Shown here: piece by piece, positions 26,796 to 34,233 of the stretch
Layout: each line of letters opens with the position of its first letter
Position numbering within the stretch: position 1 is the stretch's first letter
IMG/VR virus record: IMGVR_UViG_3300031785_000002
Coordinates: 1-57,033 of that record
DNA: 57,033 bases
Strand: one strand, 5' to 3'
Source: a virus
Made by a program: the position numbers and the translations under genes
Notes under the pieces: generated by a model
The model's database searches: none
The model's input: only the letters and a program-made list of their open reading frames with translations
What the model was told of the DNA's origin: nothing

Positions 26796-27092
26796 ATGGA
26801 AAGAAAAGGTAAAATTTTATTGGAAGAGGCAAAGTCAATTATAGATGCGCGTGGTGACCATTACGGTTCGCCTTTAGAAAACTGGACACGCATTGCTAAT
26901 TTATGGACTGCTTACTTAGGTCACAAACTTAAAGATGGGGAAGAGATAACTCCGCTTGACCATGGCCTGATGATGGACTTGGTAAAGACAGCTAGACTTA
27001 TAGAAAGCCCTGAGCATTGGGATAGTTATCTTGATAAGGCAGGATATGCGGCGGCAGGGGTTGAGTGTTTTAATGTTGACCTTAAAGATTAG
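26796..27092 (+). CDS. DUF6378-like small phage protein
   Basis: 98 residues, GGAAGAG site before the ATG. Pattern ILLEEAKSIIDARGDHYGSPLENW, LTPLDHGLMMDLVKTARLIESPEHWDSYLDKAGYAA is the phage family DUF6378, of unknown function. It follows the primase by 8 bases in the same transcript and ends before a strong terminator. Confidence 0.65.
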   Translation: MERKGKILLEEAKSIIDARGDHYGSPLENWTRIANLWTAYLGHKLKDGEEITPLDHGLMMDLVKTARLIESPEHWDSYLDKAGYAAAGVECFNVDLKD

Positions 27093-27154
27093 ATGGTCTA
27101 ACGTCATAAGTGTAGCGGTTTATTGCCTTAGCCGCTCATCCTCCCGACACTACA

Positions 27155-27188
27155 GGGGGCGGCGTGTAAACGCCGCTCCCTCTTTTTT
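27155..27188 (+). terminator. Intrinsic terminator after the primase operon
   Basis: Ten-pair stem GGGGGCGGCG/CGCCGCTCCC (one G-U) with loop TGTAAA, then TC and six T at 27183-27188. A second stem-loop (AGTGT.AGCGG/CCGCT.ACACT) precedes it at about 27107-27150. Confidence 0.85.
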
Positions 27189-27204
27189 GGCATGAATTTT
27201 GCAA

Positions 27205-28110
27205 TTACATAGATGTATCGATTGGTAGGGTGTCATCGAGTGTCACTTTCATATCTGACACCTTTGACGCTCTGCCATGTAAGTAATTATTCCATGAACG
27301 TGCAAGCATAATTGCATACATATGGGTGGTAATCCTAGCAAACCTATCCATACGCAAGCGAGACACGGTTGAAAGCAAAAGACGGACAGGAGAACGAGGA
27401 CCGTTACCGTACCCTGCAATTAAGTCGTCCATAAACTTCTTAACCTTTTCAGAATGACCCTGCTTCCATGCAAAATACATCAAAGCAGTGACGTGTGGAT
27501 CAGGATAAGCAGTGTGCTTTTTTACGGCCTTGGCTTTTTTGATGCAAAGTTCAAGAACTGATTTATCGATTACGTTGTTGTATAATTCCAACATCTCACG
27601 CAAATCGATTTCCATTCCTCTTGCATCGGTATTGCCAGACTTCCATGCCATAATCATGCGAATACCCTTGCCAGTTTCAAGTGGATAAGGAACACCCTCT
27701 CCGTGAAACAAGTCGTGGTTATTACGCACTTTACCAACGTCCATATGCACACGACTTGAGGCTTCAATTCCAAATGCCACATGGGTGACAAAAGGAACGC
27801 CAGCCCTGACGCAAGCAAACAGGCGATTCTGACCATTCATCAAGACACCATTTTTTGAAAACTGAATTGTGTCTCCGGTCAAAGACCAATTTCCAGAAGA
27901 CATATCTTTAGCATAGCGTCTGATATTCTTTTTCTTTTTAGTCCTGTTATTGACGTTGAGGTTCTCAAGAACATACGATGCGAGTTTTGGTGAAAACTCA
28001 ATAATACGTGTGTTCTCAGGTGGGTTTGAAATTAACGAGGATAAACTAGATTTCTGCTCGTCAATATTCATGTCGGCACTTACGCGCCTCTTTTTTGATA
28101 CCTTATCCAT
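27205..28110 (-). CDS. ParB-like / sulfiredoxin-fold phage protein
   Basis: 301 residues from ATG 28110 with AAGGTG six bases upstream; the 5' extension to 28278 is rejected. The N-terminal third has NRTKKKKNIRRYAKDMSSGNWSL, IQFSKNGVLMNGQNRLFACVRAG and HMDVGKVRNNHDLF, the ParB-type 'NGQNRL' signature common in phage proteins. The rest is helical and unassigned. In this family the role is not settled (DNA binding or nucleotide hydrolysis). Regulated possibly by the dyad at 28213. Confidence 0.6.
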   Translation of the reverse strand: MDKVSKKRRVSADMNIDEQKSSLSSLISNPPENTRIIEFSPKLASYVLENLNVNNRTKKKKNIRRYAKDMSSGNWSLTGDTIQFSKNGVLMNGQNRLFACVRAGVPFVTHVAFGIEASSRVHMDVGKVRNNHDLFHGEGVPYPLETGKGIRMIMAWKSGNTDARGMEIDLREMLELYNNVIDKSVLELCIKKAKAVKKHTAYPDPHVTALMYFAWKQGHSEKVKKFMDDLIAGYGNGPRSPVRLLLSTVSRLRMDRFARITTHMYAIMLARSWNNYLHGRASKVSDMKVTLDDTLPIDTSM

Positions 28111-28212
28111 AGGTATCACCTTGCCTTTCTCCCCAGTCCGTTTGTATGGGGGATTAGGTTGCCTTGCCCAAGGGCGTTCATGTCTCCCAGTGGTGGGCAA
28201 TCCACAGGAAAT

Positions 28213-28229
28213 TTGTACTAATAGTATAA
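28213..28229. promoter_or_regulatory. TTGTAC-N5-GTATAA dyad upstream of ParB-like gene
   Basis: TTGTAC TAATA GTATAA; the right half deviates by one base. Placed 103 bases before the minus ATG at 28110 and next to a GGGGCGG hairpin. Confidence 0.5.
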
Positions 28230-28243
28230 ATAAAAAATAAGTA

Positions 28244-28384
28244 GAGAGGGGCGGCACATGACAAACCGCCCCCCTCAAGTTGTTGTGGTGTGCTGTGAGG
28301 TCGGAGAACAGTCACCCTAGTGTGGTAACCTCACAACTTTCTCCAGACGCACCACGCGCCTGTCAACAACAACCCACACTAGGT
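28244..28384. ncRNA. Candidate structured RNA / pseudoknotted intergenic element
   Basis: Hairpin GGGGCGG/CCGCCCC (about 28247-28273), then five perfect complementary arms: GTTGTTG (28279)/CAACAAC (28364), GTGGTG (28285)/CACCAC (28350), TGTGAGGT (28294)/ACCTCACA (28328), GGAGAA (28303)/TTCTCC (28339), CCTAGTGTGG (28316)/CCACACTAGG (28374). Some arms interleave, so they imply pseudoknots or alternative folds. Nothing in coding terms explains it. Strand is unresolved, but surrounding transcripts are minus. Confidence 0.5.
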
Positions 28385-28389
28385 AACTG

Positions 28390-28569
28390 TTATCGTTTTT
28401 TCCTGACCAGTTGAATAGTTGCTACTATCATCATTCCACATCCAGTGTACATAACAACAACACCAGCAACCACATGACCATTTGGATTTTCTACTGCACC
28501 AGTGCCAGCCATCATTACAACAAGGCCAAGCACCCAAGTGTAGCACCACATCATAAACCTAGTCATCAT
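28390..28569 (-). CDS. Small membrane protein
   Basis: 59 residues from the ATG-ATG at 28569, after GAGGGGG. Two hydrophobic segments: WVLGLVVMMAGTGAV (about 11-26) and HVVAGVVVMYTGCGMMIVATIQLV (about 33-56), ending RKKR. Could act at the host membrane early in infection. No family recognised. Confidence 0.5.
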   Translation of the reverse strand: MMTRFMMWCYTWVLGLVVMMAGTGAVENPNGHVVAGVVVMYTGCGMMIVATIQLVRKKR

Positions 28570-28813
28570 ATACATTCCCCCTCATCATATCCACATGATA
28601 AGTGAACTCATCATATGTTAGCCACCTGTAAGGTGATGCGTCAATAGTGAAATCAGGCAACACAGGGTGTTGGGCATCTTTGTTTGGGTCAATGTCCTCG
28701 ACCTTGTAAACATTGTGCCATGCCTTGCGTATACCCTCGTCATCCTCATCTATATCAGGAACATACCGATAGCCGTTATATCGGTAGTTTGGTGCATTAT
28801 GCCAACTAATCAT
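28559..28813 (-). CDS. Small acidic protein
   Basis: 84 residues from ATG 28813 with GGAG seven bases upstream. Aromatic/acidic: NYRYNGYRYVPDIDEDDEG, YKVEDIDPNKD and YRWLTYDEFTYHVDMM. Overlaps the downstream gene start and the upstream gene end. Possible DNA-mimic or inhibitor by charge, but that is only a guess. Confidence 0.45.
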   Translation of the reverse strand: MISWHNAPNYRYNGYRYVPDIDEDDEGIRKAWHNVYKVEDIDPNKDAQHPVLPDFTIDASPYRWLTYDEFTYHVDMMRGNVYDD

Positions 28814-29006
28814 TATGGTTCTCCACATACCACTGTTTGAATTTTTGATACGCTAGAAGTTGATACGCATGGAAATGTATAAGTTCCCAATCTGCTATAG
28901 GGTCAATGCGCTCTTCAAAAATTGTTTGCATCTCAGCGTCTAGCATTACCATAATAGCGTTAGCCTCTAATGGGGATAACTTTAACGGCGCTTTATTGTT
29001 ATTCAT
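28806..29006 (-). CDS. Small helical protein
   Basis: 66 residues from ATG 29006 with AGGAG upstream; an earlier ATG at 29012 leaves too short a spacing. Sequence KLSPLEANAIMVMLDAEMQTIFEER then aromatic AYQLLAYQKFKQWYVEN. Mostly helical. Overlaps the next gene by 8 bases. Function unknown. Confidence 0.45.
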   Translation of the reverse strand: MNNNKAPLKLSPLEANAIMVMLDAEMQTIFEERIDPIADWELIHFHAYQLLAYQKFKQWYVENHND

Positions 29007-29021
29007 TTTCATCTCTCCTTA

Positions 29022-29834
29022 TCAAAGTTGCTTGGTTAGGTGTGCAACAGTACGCCGTTGCAACAGTTTGTGAGCCTTGCCCAGATTGACACCGAAAGCG
29101 TGTGGAATGTCCATGCTACCAGTATACTTGCAGACTAGTGGCAACTCAGCGCTATGGTCACTGGACTGATGGGTCACCAGCCAGCCGTTCATGTCGTAGC
29201 ACTTGCCATGCTTGAACCCGACAGCTTGAACTTCAAAGGCGTTCATGCCATCTTCGTCTACATACTTAACAGAACGAGGCTTGCACCTAAGAACAAACAG
29301 TGTACCCTCTGGCGCTTTTATCAGGCCAAAGCCACGCTTACCAACAGACTTGAACCACGCTACGCCGACTGTTACGTCATTGCGTAAATTCCATTTCGTG
29401 CTTGCGTCATTGTGTTCTGCCCCAACTTCATAACCAGCGCCAATATGCAGGTCTATGCTTGTGCGTGGAAATGCGTTAGATAGCAAGTCATCAGCACGTC
29501 TTTTAGCGTATTTCCCTGCACGTTTTACAGGGGCATACTCTTCAACGCCGCCTCGCAACTCACTTCGCACATGGGCTATGCTATTGCGTAGTTCTTTTAA
29601 ATAACAGGCAAGCCCATCCCAAACATCCCTGCTACCAGTTTCCTGTCGTAGCCTTTCTTCTACTTGTGACATTTTTTCCATGAGGCCATGCTTTGCGCGA
29701 GAACTGTATTGGCCTGTTTCGCAAATCTGCCCAGCCACATCTTTTGGCATTATATCTTTCCACTGACGCTGACACTCAGCAATCTGCTGTTTAATAAATT
29801 GCATACGTCTGTGCATTTCGATTGTGTATTTCAT
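29022..29834 (-). CDS. Unknown early protein
   Basis: 270 residues. N-terminal 110 residues are helical (HRRMQFIKQQIAECQRQW, MEKMSQVEERLRQ); the rest is mixed beta with WNLRNDVTVGVAWFKSVG and GTLFVLRCKPRSVK. No catalytic motif seen. Part of a minus operon between small membrane/acidic proteins and the VWA gene. Confidence 0.5.
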   Translation of the reverse strand: MKYTIEMHRRMQFIKQQIAECQRQWKDIMPKDVAGQICETGQYSSRAKHGLMEKMSQVEERLRQETGSRDVWDGLACYLKELRNSIAHVRSELRGGVEEYAPVKRAGKYAKRRADDLLSNAFPRTSIDLHIGAGYEVGAEHNDASTKWNLRNDVTVGVAWFKSVGKRGFGLIKAPEGTLFVLRCKPRSVKYVDEDGMNAFEVQAVGFKHGKCYDMNGWLVTHQSSDHSAELPLVCKYTGSMDIPHAFGVNLGKAHKLLQRRTVAHLTKQL

Positions 29835-29835
29835 A

Positions 29836-30174
29836 CTATTTCTCCCAGTCTGAAAATTTTGGATACAATGAAATCAAAAGTTCTCTAAATGATTTCATAG
29901 TCACTCCCTTGGGCAACCATTTTGGGCGGCGCTTTCGGAATATAAAAATATCTATTGCACCAAATAAAGGAATGACTTTGCCGTCTATAAAAACTCTTTC
30001 TCTAATATCGCCACCGTTATCAATCACACTTTCTCCCCAACCCATGGGAGTGCCATAGTCAAATGTCTCTACGGTAACTGTGTAATTTTTTATAGAGCCA
30101 GTGAATGTCTCTATTGTTGGCGCGGTTTTAATAACGTGCGCGGCAAGGCCGTGGTCAATGAAATACTGTGTCAT
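29836..30174 (-). CDS. Unknown protein next to the VWA gene
   Basis: 112 residues from ATG 30174 with GGAG seven bases upstream; longer frames upstream are noise. Contains NYTVTVETFDYGTPMGWGESV and VFIDGKVIPLFGAID. Beta-rich with a basic C-terminal half (FRKRRPKWLPKG). Function unknown. Confidence 0.45.
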   Translation of the reverse strand: MTQYFIDHGLAAHVIKTAPTIETFTGSIKNYTVTVETFDYGTPMGWGESVIDNGGDIRERVFIDGKVIPLFGAIDIFIFRKRRPKWLPKGVTMKSFRELLISLYPKFSDWEK

Positions 30175-30208
30175 ATTTTGTCTCCTATTAGATGAAAGGG
30201 TGACGGCA

Positions 30209-31339
30209 CTATGCCGCCACCTCAATGCGTGTTGTCTCACCAAAAGGTGCGTCACTACACTGTGGGTCTGTTGATACCCACAGCACAGGATAGTCGGGCG
30301 TGTTGTCTGGAAAATCCCAGATACCCATGTCTGTCAGGTAGACCATGTTGTCTACTGGTAAATCATTCTCGCGAATGTATCTGAAGACAGGCTCTACCCT
30401 AGTGCCGCCCCTGCCATTGCACTCAATAGTGTCGATGATATCGCCCTGTTCATAGCGAACAACAGACTTGATATCAGCGTCACAAGTGATGACAGTGACA
30501 GACCGTGGCTTGTGGTCATCGGTGATATTGTTCAACTCGCCAAGGAACTGCTGTAACTCAGCGGTGCTGACAGACCCCGATGTATCAACAGCAACTACGA
30601 CATCACCCACACCAATCTTGTCAATGCTGGGCGTGTATATGCCCTGCGTATACCAGACTTTTTTGTTGGGCTTGCGAAACGTGTAGTCATCAGGCTGGTC
30701 ACCGCCAATGAAGCGATTGAACACGTCACGCCAATCAACCTTAGAGCGCCGCATTTGCTCGACTAACTCAGCGATAGCGGCTGGCAGTTTACCCATACCC
30801 TTGGCACTGGCGGCGGCAAGCATAACCCTTTGGTCAATGGTAGCCTCTACCTGACTGGCCTGAGACTTAGACAACTTCTCACCGTCATCACCCAAGCAAT
30901 CCCTCACATCACCCCATGGGCATGGTGTGGGTTGCTCAGGCTGTTCTGCAGCCAGTTGGTCATAGATGCGCTCTGCCGTCATACCCTTGAACTGCGGGTC
31001 AAACAGACCACCTTCTGGCAACTCAAAGTTACCATCCAACAGTATGTGATTGATAGCGTGGTCACAGGCAATGTTCCAGCGCTCAGGGTCACGTTCACCG
31101 CGCCGTAACATATGCTTGAATGCAACGTGCAAAACCTCATGGGCAACAACGCCGATGATTTCTTTGTCGGTGTGCTGGTCAACAAAGTCACCGTTCCATT
31201 TGATGAAGCGACCGTCAGTACACATAGTCGGCACACTGTCATCACGGTGAATATTGAGGCCAAGTGCAAGTGAGCCAAAGAATGGATTGTCTAGCACAAG
31301 GCGTGTTCTGGCTCTCGCCATTTTGGTATCTGCGTCCAT
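30209..31339 (-). CDS. VWA / DUF2201-type protein with zincin-like motif
   Basis: 376 residues, GGAG seven bases before the ATG. N-terminal domain carries VVAHEVLHVAFKHML (H67-E68-x-x-H71), the DUF2201 predicted metallopeptidase motif. C-terminal VWA domain has MIDAS residues DTSGSVS (252-258), GGTRVEP (T313) and YLTDMG (D337). Such proteins pair with MoxR-type AAA ATPases; the partner is next in the operon. In bacteria such pairs load metals or act as chaperones; the phage substrate is unknown. Confidence 0.8.
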   Translation of the reverse strand: MDADTKMARARTRLVLDNPFFGSLALGLNIHRDDSVPTMCTDGRFIKWNGDFVDQHTDKEIIGVVAHEVLHVAFKHMLRRGERDPERWNIACDHAINHILLDGNFELPEGGLFDPQFKGMTAERIYDQLAAEQPEQPTPCPWGDVRDCLGDDGEKLSKSQASQVEATIDQRVMLAAASAKGMGKLPAAIAELVEQMRRSKVDWRDVFNRFIGGDQPDDYTFRKPNKKVWYTQGIYTPSIDKIGVGDVVVAVDTSGSVSTAELQQFLGELNNITDDHKPRSVTVITCDADIKSVVRYEQGDIIDTIECNGRGGTRVEPVFRYIRENDLPVDNMVYLTDMGIWDFPDNTPDYPVLWVSTDPQCSDAPFGETTRIEVAA

Positions 31340-31358
31340 GTTGGAACTCCAAAAAAAT

Positions 31359-31374
31359 TTGTACGATGGTATAG
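31359..31374. promoter_or_regulatory. TTGTAC-N4-GTATAG dyad
   Basis: TTGTAC GATG GTATAG, between the AAA ATPase stop and the VWA start on the minus operon. Shares its GATG spacer with the site at 21081. Confidence 0.5.
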
Positions 31375-31375
31375 G

Positions 31376-31395
31376 TGGGGCGGCGTGAACCGCCC
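31376..31395. other. GGGGCGG hairpin beside the dyad
   Basis: Perfect stem GGGGCGG/CCGCCCC with loop CGTGAA and no T-tract. The same dyad-plus-GGGGCGG-hairpin layout occurs at 28213-28273. Confidence 0.45.
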
Positions 31396-31404
31396 CATCA
31401 GATG

Positions 31405-32418
31405 TTAGAGCATCAACTCTTTGCCATGCGACAACAGGAACTGGCGAAACGCCTGTGTCTGTTTGATGGCAGGGTTGCGGTTGTATGCGTCTTTGACAGC
31501 GAACACCGCGAACTCTTTGTGCGGTAGGCGTGTCAGGTATTTAATGACGTTGCCAATGTTCTTGTCATTAGCCTTGTGAGCCAAGGCGGCAGACACTGCA
31601 TAACATACAGCAGGGTCTTCACTGATAGCCGCACCGTCAGGGTCAGCAATCACTGCGTCAATGTCAGGGCAAGTATCGTGTATCCCCTTGTACCCCATGA
31701 ACTCAGCGCAAGCGCCACGTCCAACCTGACCAGCGACAGCCTCTTGTTCGTTCATTGCATCCAGACCCCATTTCATCATGGTGTCCACACGCTCCCATGA
31801 GCGAGGTGATGGGCAGGAATTGGCATCACGGTCAAACTTGTGCAGCAACTCTGGGCGAAAGCGCAGGAAGCCAGTGACCAACGGTGATACGCCAACACTG
31901 TTCATATAAGCAACAGTGTCCTCTAGGTCAGCCTCGACCTCGACAAACAACAGCCTGTCTTTGAGGTGGCTTGGCATATTGTTAGTGCCAGCCCTGTCAC
32001 TGGTACGGTTGCCAGCGCATACGATTGACCAGCCGTCAGGCAAACGATGCTCACCGATACGGCGCTCATTGACCAACTGTGCGGCAATGTTCTGATTAGC
32101 TACAGGCGCTTGCGGCAACTCATCTAAAAACAGTATGCCCTCGCCATCGGCTGGCATCCAGTCAGGCCGTAGTCGCTTCATACTGTCACCGTCAGCGACA
32201 AGCCAGCCAGCCAACTCGCCAGCATCATATTGGGCAAGTGACAGAATGTTGAGGCCAACCTCGCGCTCATTAGCGATAGTCTGAACGACTGAAGTTTTAC
32301 CCAGACCAGCACCACCGACAAGGTAGGCGATAGGGCGTTGGGCATCACGTCCATTGACGTGCTGAAGTTGGCTGTCGATTGAAGCCTCGACAATAGCTTT
32401 TGCTTGTGAAATACGCAT
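31405..32418 (-). CDS. MoxR-type AAA+ ATPase
   Basis: 337 residues from ATG 32418 with GGGAG seven bases upstream; the 16-residue extension is rejected. Walker A GGAGLGKTS (35-43), Walker B ILFLDE (95-100), sensor I VCAGN (133-137). It is the ATPase half of a MoxR/VWA pair with the downstream gene at 30209 and probably remodels a target held by the VWA partner. Confidence 0.8.
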   Translation of the reverse strand: MRISQAKAIVEASIDSQLQHVNGRDAQRPIAYLVGGAGLGKTSVVQTIANEREVGLNILSLAQYDAGELAGWLVADGDSMKRLRPDWMPADGEGILFLDELPQAPVANQNIAAQLVNERRIGEHRLPDGWSIVCAGNRTSDRAGTNNMPSHLKDRLLFVEVEADLEDTVAYMNSVGVSPLVTGFLRFRPELLHKFDRDANSCPSPRSWERVDTMMKWGLDAMNEQEAVAGQVGRGACAEFMGYKGIHDTCPDIDAVIADPDGAAISEDPAVCYAVSAALAHKANDKNIGNVIKYLTRLPHKEFAVFAVKDAYNRNPAIKQTQAFRQFLLSHGKELML

Positions 32419-32465
32419 AATAAAACTCCCGATGCGTTGTTGAAAAAAGGGGGGGGTAGGCCGCA

Positions 32466-33149
32466 CTAAGCGGCCTGACCTTCAAGTTGGGCAGTCATCT
32501 CATTGACTGCATCATTCTCAGCCTGAGCCTTGTCTGCCGCCTCTTGTGCGGCGGCTTCAGCCTCACGCCTTACACGCAGTGCATCTTCAAGAGCATTCTT
32601 GAACTCTTCAAGTTGGGCTTCATCAAATTCATTGGTCTTTTTACCATCTGCGTTTGTCTTCACCAGACCGCCAATGTATGCTTTGCCAGTCTTTGACGGC
32701 TTACCGACAATTTGCTGAACCAGCTTTTGTATTTTGGTCTGCTTTTTCTGACCGCCAACCAGCTTAATCAGCTTGGCTTCTGATGTAATGCCAGCGCCAG
32801 CAAAAACTTCTGCCACCATTTCTGGGGTGACATTGTTGCCGCCAATCTCCAATTCACGTCTAGCGCCGACTGCATTCTTGTGCATTTTTTCAGCCATGCT
32901 GTCAGTAAGGCCAACGTAGTTGGTCAGCATTTCTTTTACACCCTTTGATATGGTGGTTGGCAGATGACCCTTGGCGGTAAGTTTGTGATGGGCAATGCCA
33001 GCAATTAACTGACAATAGCTGTCCATCTTCAGCGCTTGGCGCTGTTCGTTTATACCCTTTGCCTCACCAGTAAGGGCTTCGTTTTGCATTTCGTTGCTTG
33101 CCATTGCGTCAAGAACGGTATCGGAAACAGTTACGATTTGATTAGTCAT
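32466..33149 (-). CDS. Helical protein of the MoxR/VWA operon
   Basis: 227 residues from ATG 33149 with GGAG six bases upstream. Central helical part (KGVKEMLTNYVGLTDSMAEKMH), then a basic GGQKKQTKIQKLVQQIVG and a long Ala/Glu coiled coil (LRVRREAEAAAQEAADKAQAEN) before the end. Immediately upstream of the ATPase; probably an adaptor or substrate of it (inference). No family recognised. Confidence 0.55.
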   Translation of the reverse strand: MTNQIVTVSDTVLDAMASNEMQNEALTGEAKGINEQRQALKMDSYCQLIAGIAHHKLTAKGHLPTTISKGVKEMLTNYVGLTDSMAEKMHKNAVGARRELEIGGNNVTPEMVAEVFAGAGITSEAKLIKLVGGQKKQTKIQKLVQQIVGKPSKTGKAYIGGLVKTNADGKKTNEFDEAQLEEFKNALEDALRVRREAEAAAQEAADKAQAENDAVNEMTAQLEGQAA

Positions 33150-33173
33150 TTGGTACTCCAAAAGATTGTTGAT

Positions 33174-33235
33174 AAAAAGTAGCAGGACGCTACGACACCG
33201 CAGGGCGCGGTGTTTCGGGCGTGTCCTACGCGCCC
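33174..33235. other. Three tandem intercistronic hairpins
   Basis: GTAGC/GCTAC (33179-33193) with five A next to it (a T-tract on minus), ACACCGC/GCGGTGT (33195-33213) and GGGCGTG/CGCGCCC (33217-33235, one G-U). Also AGGAC can pair with GTCCT across them. A possible attenuator before the MoxR operon. Confidence 0.5.
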
Positions 33236-33256
33236 ATCATCAGGTAGCTTTAAAAA

Positions 33257-33544
33257 TCAGTCATCTGGAAACTCCTTATCCAAGTGATTGATAATATCGT
33301 TTGGCAGATAATTACGGGCATCGTCATAGCCGATTGAAAGGTCATCTCCTGCATAGACAGACTTGCCGTCCTTTTTGATGTCAAAGATCATGTAATTGTG
33401 ACAGCCCCAGCTATCCGTCTCGACCTCATAGCCAAGGCTCTCAATAGCATCCACAACTAAATGTGTGCCGTTCCAACCATCCCCATCATCAAAGCCAAAC
33501 TTGTCGAACGCCTCTTGCCACGTCCATTCTACAATCGTTTTCAT
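33257..33544 (-). CDS. Unknown small acidic protein
   Basis: 95 residues, GGAG eight bases before the ATG. EWTWQEAFDKFGFDDGDGW and GYEVETDSWGCHNYMIFDI are conserved-looking; it ends in LDKEFPDD. Small, acidic, soluble. Function unknown. Confidence 0.5.
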   Translation of the reverse strand: MKTIVEWTWQEAFDKFGFDDGDGWNGTHLVVDAIESLGYEVETDSWGCHNYMIFDIKKDGKSVYAGDDLSIGYDDARNYLPNDIINHLDKEFPDD

Positions 33545-33546
33545 CT

Positions 33547-33747
33547 TTATATCTCCACTTGGCCGTAGCGTTCATCATCATACGATTGTGACATTGCCTC
33601 AAGTACGGCAGGGTCAAGCATATAAGACTTCATTACTGGCTTGTTGCCATCAGCCTTTAACTTGTCCATGACCTGTACGGCCTGAGATAAAACCAGCCCA
33701 ACATATGTCAGGCCGCCATTTACATAGATGTGGAAGTATTCAGTCAT
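33547..33747 (-). CDS. Unknown small protein
   Basis: 66 residues, MTEYFHIYVNGGLTYVG, then AVQVMDKLKADGNKPVMKS. Overlaps the upstream gene by one base. Shows an alternating beta/helix pattern. No family recognised. Confidence 0.45.
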   Translation of the reverse strand: MTEYFHIYVNGGLTYVGLVLSQAVQVMDKLKADGNKPVMKSYMLDPAVLEAMSQSYDDERYGQVEI

Positions 33748-33929
33748 TATTTATTTCCCTTTTCTTTAAGCATTGCCTTAACCTCAAGTGCGTCACTGTG
33801 GTCAGGGTCATAGTAAGTTGAACTGATAAACTTGCCGTTATGCTTTACCAGCAAAGGATGTTCATCACCGTATGTTGGGTGTTCATAAAATGAAACGCCA
33901 GCAATTGAGTAAAGATAAGTGGGTTGCAT
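33747..33929 (-). CDS. Unknown small protein
   Basis: 60 residues from ATG 33929 with CAGGAG eight bases upstream; MQPTYLYSIAGVSFYEHP. The frame stays open another 411 bases upstream, but that region is better explained as a structured RNA. It heads this leftward group of small genes. Confidence 0.45.
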   Translation of the reverse strand: MQPTYLYSIAGVSFYEHPTYGDEHPLLVKHNGKFISSTYYDPDHSDALEVKAMLKEKGNK

Positions 33930-33961
33930 CTGATATTCTCCTGTTTCGTTTGGTGTCTCTT

Positions 33962-34181
33962 CATAACTGGCTACCAATGCCAGCGACAGGAAAACACTTG
34001 TCCCTCTTAACGCTACTGCGCCAGTGTTGGGGTTCGTGTTGAGAGCCTTGCCAGTCGTGCCGCGATAAATCGCGCTGTTCGCCAGAACAGGTGCTGGGAC
34101 GTTTAACCCTAGAGGGTACTCAATCCGTGCGTCCTGAAGGAGGGGCGGCAGAGCCGCGCTTGCTACCAGCAGGCTCCTTTT
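33962..34181 (+). ncRNA. Candidate structured non-coding RNA
   Basis: A dense series of helices: CTGGC/GCCAG (33967/33979), GACAGG/CTTGTC (33985/33997), CTCTTAAC/GTTGAGAG (34004/34038), CGCGAT/ATCGCG (34061/34069), CTGTTC/GAACAG (34075/34085), GGGACG/CGTCCT (34096/34130) enclosing ACCCT/AGGGT, and AAGGAG/CTCCTT (34137/34174) enclosing GCGGC/GCCGC, ending in TTTT. Three pairs are G-U on plus but A-C mismatches on minus, which favours the plus strand. No promoter was pinned down. Confidence 0.5.
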
Positions 34182-34209
34182 AAATAAACCATCTAAAATG
34201 TATTGTAAA
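34181..34209 (-). promoter_or_regulatory. Possible leftward promoter
   Basis: On minus, TTTACA at 34209-34204 (5 of 6 to consensus), spacer 17, TATTTA at 34186-34181. Could drive the small genes from 33929. Confidence 0.3.
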
Positions 34210-34216
34210 CCCCTAA

Positions 34217-34233
34217 ATGTACTATTAGTACAA
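34217..34233. promoter_or_regulatory. ATGTAC-N5-GTACAA dyad
   Basis: ATGTAC TATTA GTACAA. On minus it reads TTGTAC TAATA GTACAT, sharing the TTGTACTAATAGTA core with the site at 28213. Confidence 0.5.

Noticed and set aside
28111-28278. N-terminal extension of the ParB-like protein
   Set aside because: It would run through the GTAC dyad and the GGGGCGG hairpin; ATG 28110 has a fitting AAGGTG site.
28279-28384. Hammerhead or HDV-type ribozyme
   Set aside because: No CUGANGA/GAAA core and the order of arms does not match the HDV double pseudoknot.
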